Assembly (NCBI GenBank): GCA_963843285.1
Contig: CAWJJO010000020.1
Coordinates: 248,001-312,000 of the forward strand
Length of the DNA stretch: 64,000 nt
Direction: 5' to 3'
From: CAZDDB01 sp963843285
GTDB taxonomy: Bacteria > Acidobacteriota > HRBIN11 > JAKEFK01
In this document: positions 61,988 to 64,000 of the stretch, piece after piece
Layout of the letters: each line of letters opens with the position of its first letter
Position numbering within the stretch: the stretch's first letter is position 1
Made by a program: the position numbers and the translations under genes
Notes under the pieces: model-generated
The model's input: the letters and a program-made list of their open reading frames with translations, nothing else
Database searches by the model: none
What the model was told of the DNA's origin: nothing

Positions 61988-64000
61988 TCAGCTCGATCTC
62001 CTGGAAGTGCCGCGAAGCGAGCGCAAAGTGTTGACTCTTTTTCGAAGCGCTTGAATATACAGATTCGCCTCACTTTGCAGGAGCTTTGGATCTTTTTTGC
62101 TCAGCGCGCCCGCAAGACCAGGCAGGATTCCATCCGATCCGGACCACAAATTGTGCTCCAGCTCATTGCCCACGAAGCCGGAGGGGCGATAAAAATCACG
62201 GGAGGCTAAGTAGATCTTCCGGTTGAGCTCCGTCCATCGCACGCTGCGAATGCGGCTTTGATGAAGCATTCGATTGCTATCGTGTTCAAAAGCTTTTGCT
62301 TCTTTTTCCCACTGATCGATCAACTTCATAGCCTGCTGAAACATCGGAATGGATTTGCCCTCTCGTTTCGCCTGTTCCTGAAGATTGTTATACGCGATTC
62401 TCCAGTATCCGGCTTCGCCAGCATAATCCAGTGGGATTGCGTCCGCGTTTGCCAGGCGGAGAGACACAAAACCCTGCAACAGAGCCATCGCAATATGGTA
62501 TTCGAAAGTTGGATCGACAACCGTCTTCATCCAATGAAAGTTTTCATAAATTGAATGGTACATTCCATAATCGGCTCCGTAATACATGTCCGAAGAAGGC
62601 AGCGCAAGCAAATAGAAGAATGGAGCGGCGTCATCGGATGGCGATTCAAAAATCCAGGGTTCCTTCAAAACCTGATCCGGATCGAAAAATTCACCCCATC
62701 CATCGACGCTTGGAGTTGTTCTGTATCGATTCTGCAGATCGCGCCACGCTTCATACATCGTCTTTCCTGTCTTTGGATCTTTGATGTTTTGCGTAACCTC
62801 ACGAAAGAGCGAATGTAGAAGCGGGTGCGCGGTCACGCTGAGCGGCCGGTCCGTGTTGAATACGGACGAGTCCATATTGATGCATGCAACCGCCTTTTGC
62901 AGCAATTCATCCCGATGATGCTCCACCCATTCCGTGCTGCCGCCAAGGATCATCTCTTCAGCATCCCAGAATGCAAGGATGAGAGTACGCCTGGGCCGGG
63001 AACCCTCCTTCAAGAGCTCCCCGATTCCGCGAGCGAGCTCAAGCAACGATGCAGTTCCGCTGGAAGGATCACCTGCTCCATAGATCCAGGCATCATGATG
63101 GTTGCCGACAATGATCCATTGATCCGGTTCCGCTTCACCTTCGATCCGGCTGATGACATTCAAAATCGGACGATCCCGATTGTCCATCTCAGTTTTGATA
63201 TGCAGTTTTGCCGGACCGGGACCGAGCTTGTATGGCAACGGAAGATCTCCTTGCATGTGATGTGGCGCTACCGGTCCGCCCAGCAATCTCAGAATCCGTT
63301 CCGCGCTGCGGTAGGAAATCGGAAGAATCGGAATTTTAGGGAACGCAACCTCTTCAGGTCGCAATCGTTTCGCATTTTCAATCGAGGCAAAACCGGGAGA
63401 GAGCGGATCGCCCTCATACGGAAGTCCAAGAATCGATCGTCGCATGATGGCGCCCGGCGGACGCCAGTCGCCGTTCGGGTAAACATCGCCATATCGATAG
63501 CCATCTTCCTGCGGATCAGAATAGAGAACTACGCCTACCGCGCCGCAGCGTTCGGCGTTTCGAATCTTCGTTCCTTCACCTGTCCCGAAATAACGCAGCA
63601 GAAGTATTTTGCCTGTCAGATCGATCCCGGCCGCCTGAATCTCTTTCAGATCTTCTTCTGAACCATGAGCTGCATAAACGACATCACCAATTGCTTCGCC
63701 GCTTGGTGAATAACCATCCCAACCTGGATGTTCCGCAACGTGATCTGTGAACTCGTCTCCTTCGACTCGATCTTCCGTCGTTGGTATCGCTTCACGGACG
63801 CGGAACTACGAGCTCAACGGAGACGGACACCGGCGCGGGAAGATAAGCTTGATACGTTTGGATCTCGGCGGGCAATCCGTAGCCGGTCAACTGCTCCTTT
63901 ATATATTCCGCCGTGATGCGAGCGCCATCGGTACCGGTGCGATGCGGCCGGCTTGTGAGCCATCTCAGATGCTTTTCTGCATTCTCCGGTCTCAGAATTG
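61988..64000 (-). CDS. M28-family metallopeptidase (glutamate carboxypeptidase II-like), 5' end beyond the window, one frame break
   Basis: About 670 residues visible. A PA-type insertion (VLYSDPQEDGYRYGD) and the motif GDPLSPGF are followed by the catalytic domain: zinc ligands in VGNHHDAWIYGAGDPSSGTA, catalytic Glu-Glu in FWDAEEMILGGSTEW, Asp in CINMDSSVF and His in YGMYHSIYENFHW. A TfR-like dimerisation domain follows. The longest frame starts at 63445, but the true reading continues upstream to 63797. It then shifts frame once (VELVVPR/REAIPTTEDR) and runs on to the edge (ENAEKHLRWLTSRPH). It probably removes terminal glutamate or other residues outside the cell. Confidence 0.87.

Noticed and set aside
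1..64000. CRISPR arrays, integrases, transposases, tRNA or rRNA genes
   Set aside because: No regularly spaced repeat array, transposase motif or RNA gene was found on reading both strands.

Overview
The window looks like a chromosomal segment (about 50% GC by eye) of an uncultured, Acidobacteriota-like bacterium. This is inferred from gene content: an Oar-like TonB-dependent receptor, several CRTAC1-type (FG-GAP/VCBS plus ASPIC/UnbV) proteins paired with TPR proteins, a GWxTD protein, a FecR/DUF6600 protein, a DUF4388-FHA protein, LytS/LytTR signalling and a PadR regulator. No rRNA, tRNA, CRISPR array, integrase or transposase was seen. No gap between genes exceeds about 300 bases.

Layout. 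0-2.6 kb: end of a surface-polysaccharide locus (DegT aminotransferase, unknown protein, Wzm-like ABC permease). 2.9-4.4 kb: cytochrome c maturation genes ccmB, ccmC and a 43-residue ccmD. 4.5-9.4 kb: FecR/DUF6600 protein, coiled-coil protein, MscS channel with a cyclic-nucleotide domain, thiE. 9.4-15.7 kb: on the minus strand rpsP-khpA-rimM-trmD-rplS-rnhB, then a large TPR gene. In this block trmD, rnhB and the TPR gene carry about eleven single-base frame breaks while the protein sequence stays conserved. 15.8-26.6 kb: small membrane proteins, rsmD, an ECF sigma/anti-sigma unit, a GH113-like protein, aceF-aceE and a DUF4388-FHA protein. 26.8-29.4 kb: a LytS-type kinase with a duplicated, degenerate first half, and its LytTR regulator. 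29.4-36.9 kb: tsaE, nnrD, a GWxTD protein, a HAD phosphatase, scpA, an M50 protease, gatA, gatC and padR. 37-43.8 kb: Tat-type amidase, sulfatase-TPR protein, TonB-dependent receptor. 44-57.9 kb: a multihaem cytochrome-TPR fusion and four ASPIC/UnbV proteins interleaved with TPR proteins. 58-64 kb: DUF1028 protein, DUF3179 protein, SGNH-type protein, DinB-like protein and an M28 metallopeptidase running off the right edge.

The most striking observation is in the DUF3179 gene (58985-60193). Its frame is interrupted by one TGA (59483-59485) exactly where the family has the first cysteine of its CxxC motif. The frame continues without shift for 236 codons. A hairpin with a GGUCU apical loop starts 9 nt after the TGA, the layout of a bacterial SECIS element. 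I propose that this is a membrane-anchored selenoprotein with a UxxC motif.

Other points of interest are the cytochrome/TPR/UnbV cluster with its tandem duplications, the double-LytS kinase, and dispersed GC-rich inverted repeats that supply the ends of coding sequences.
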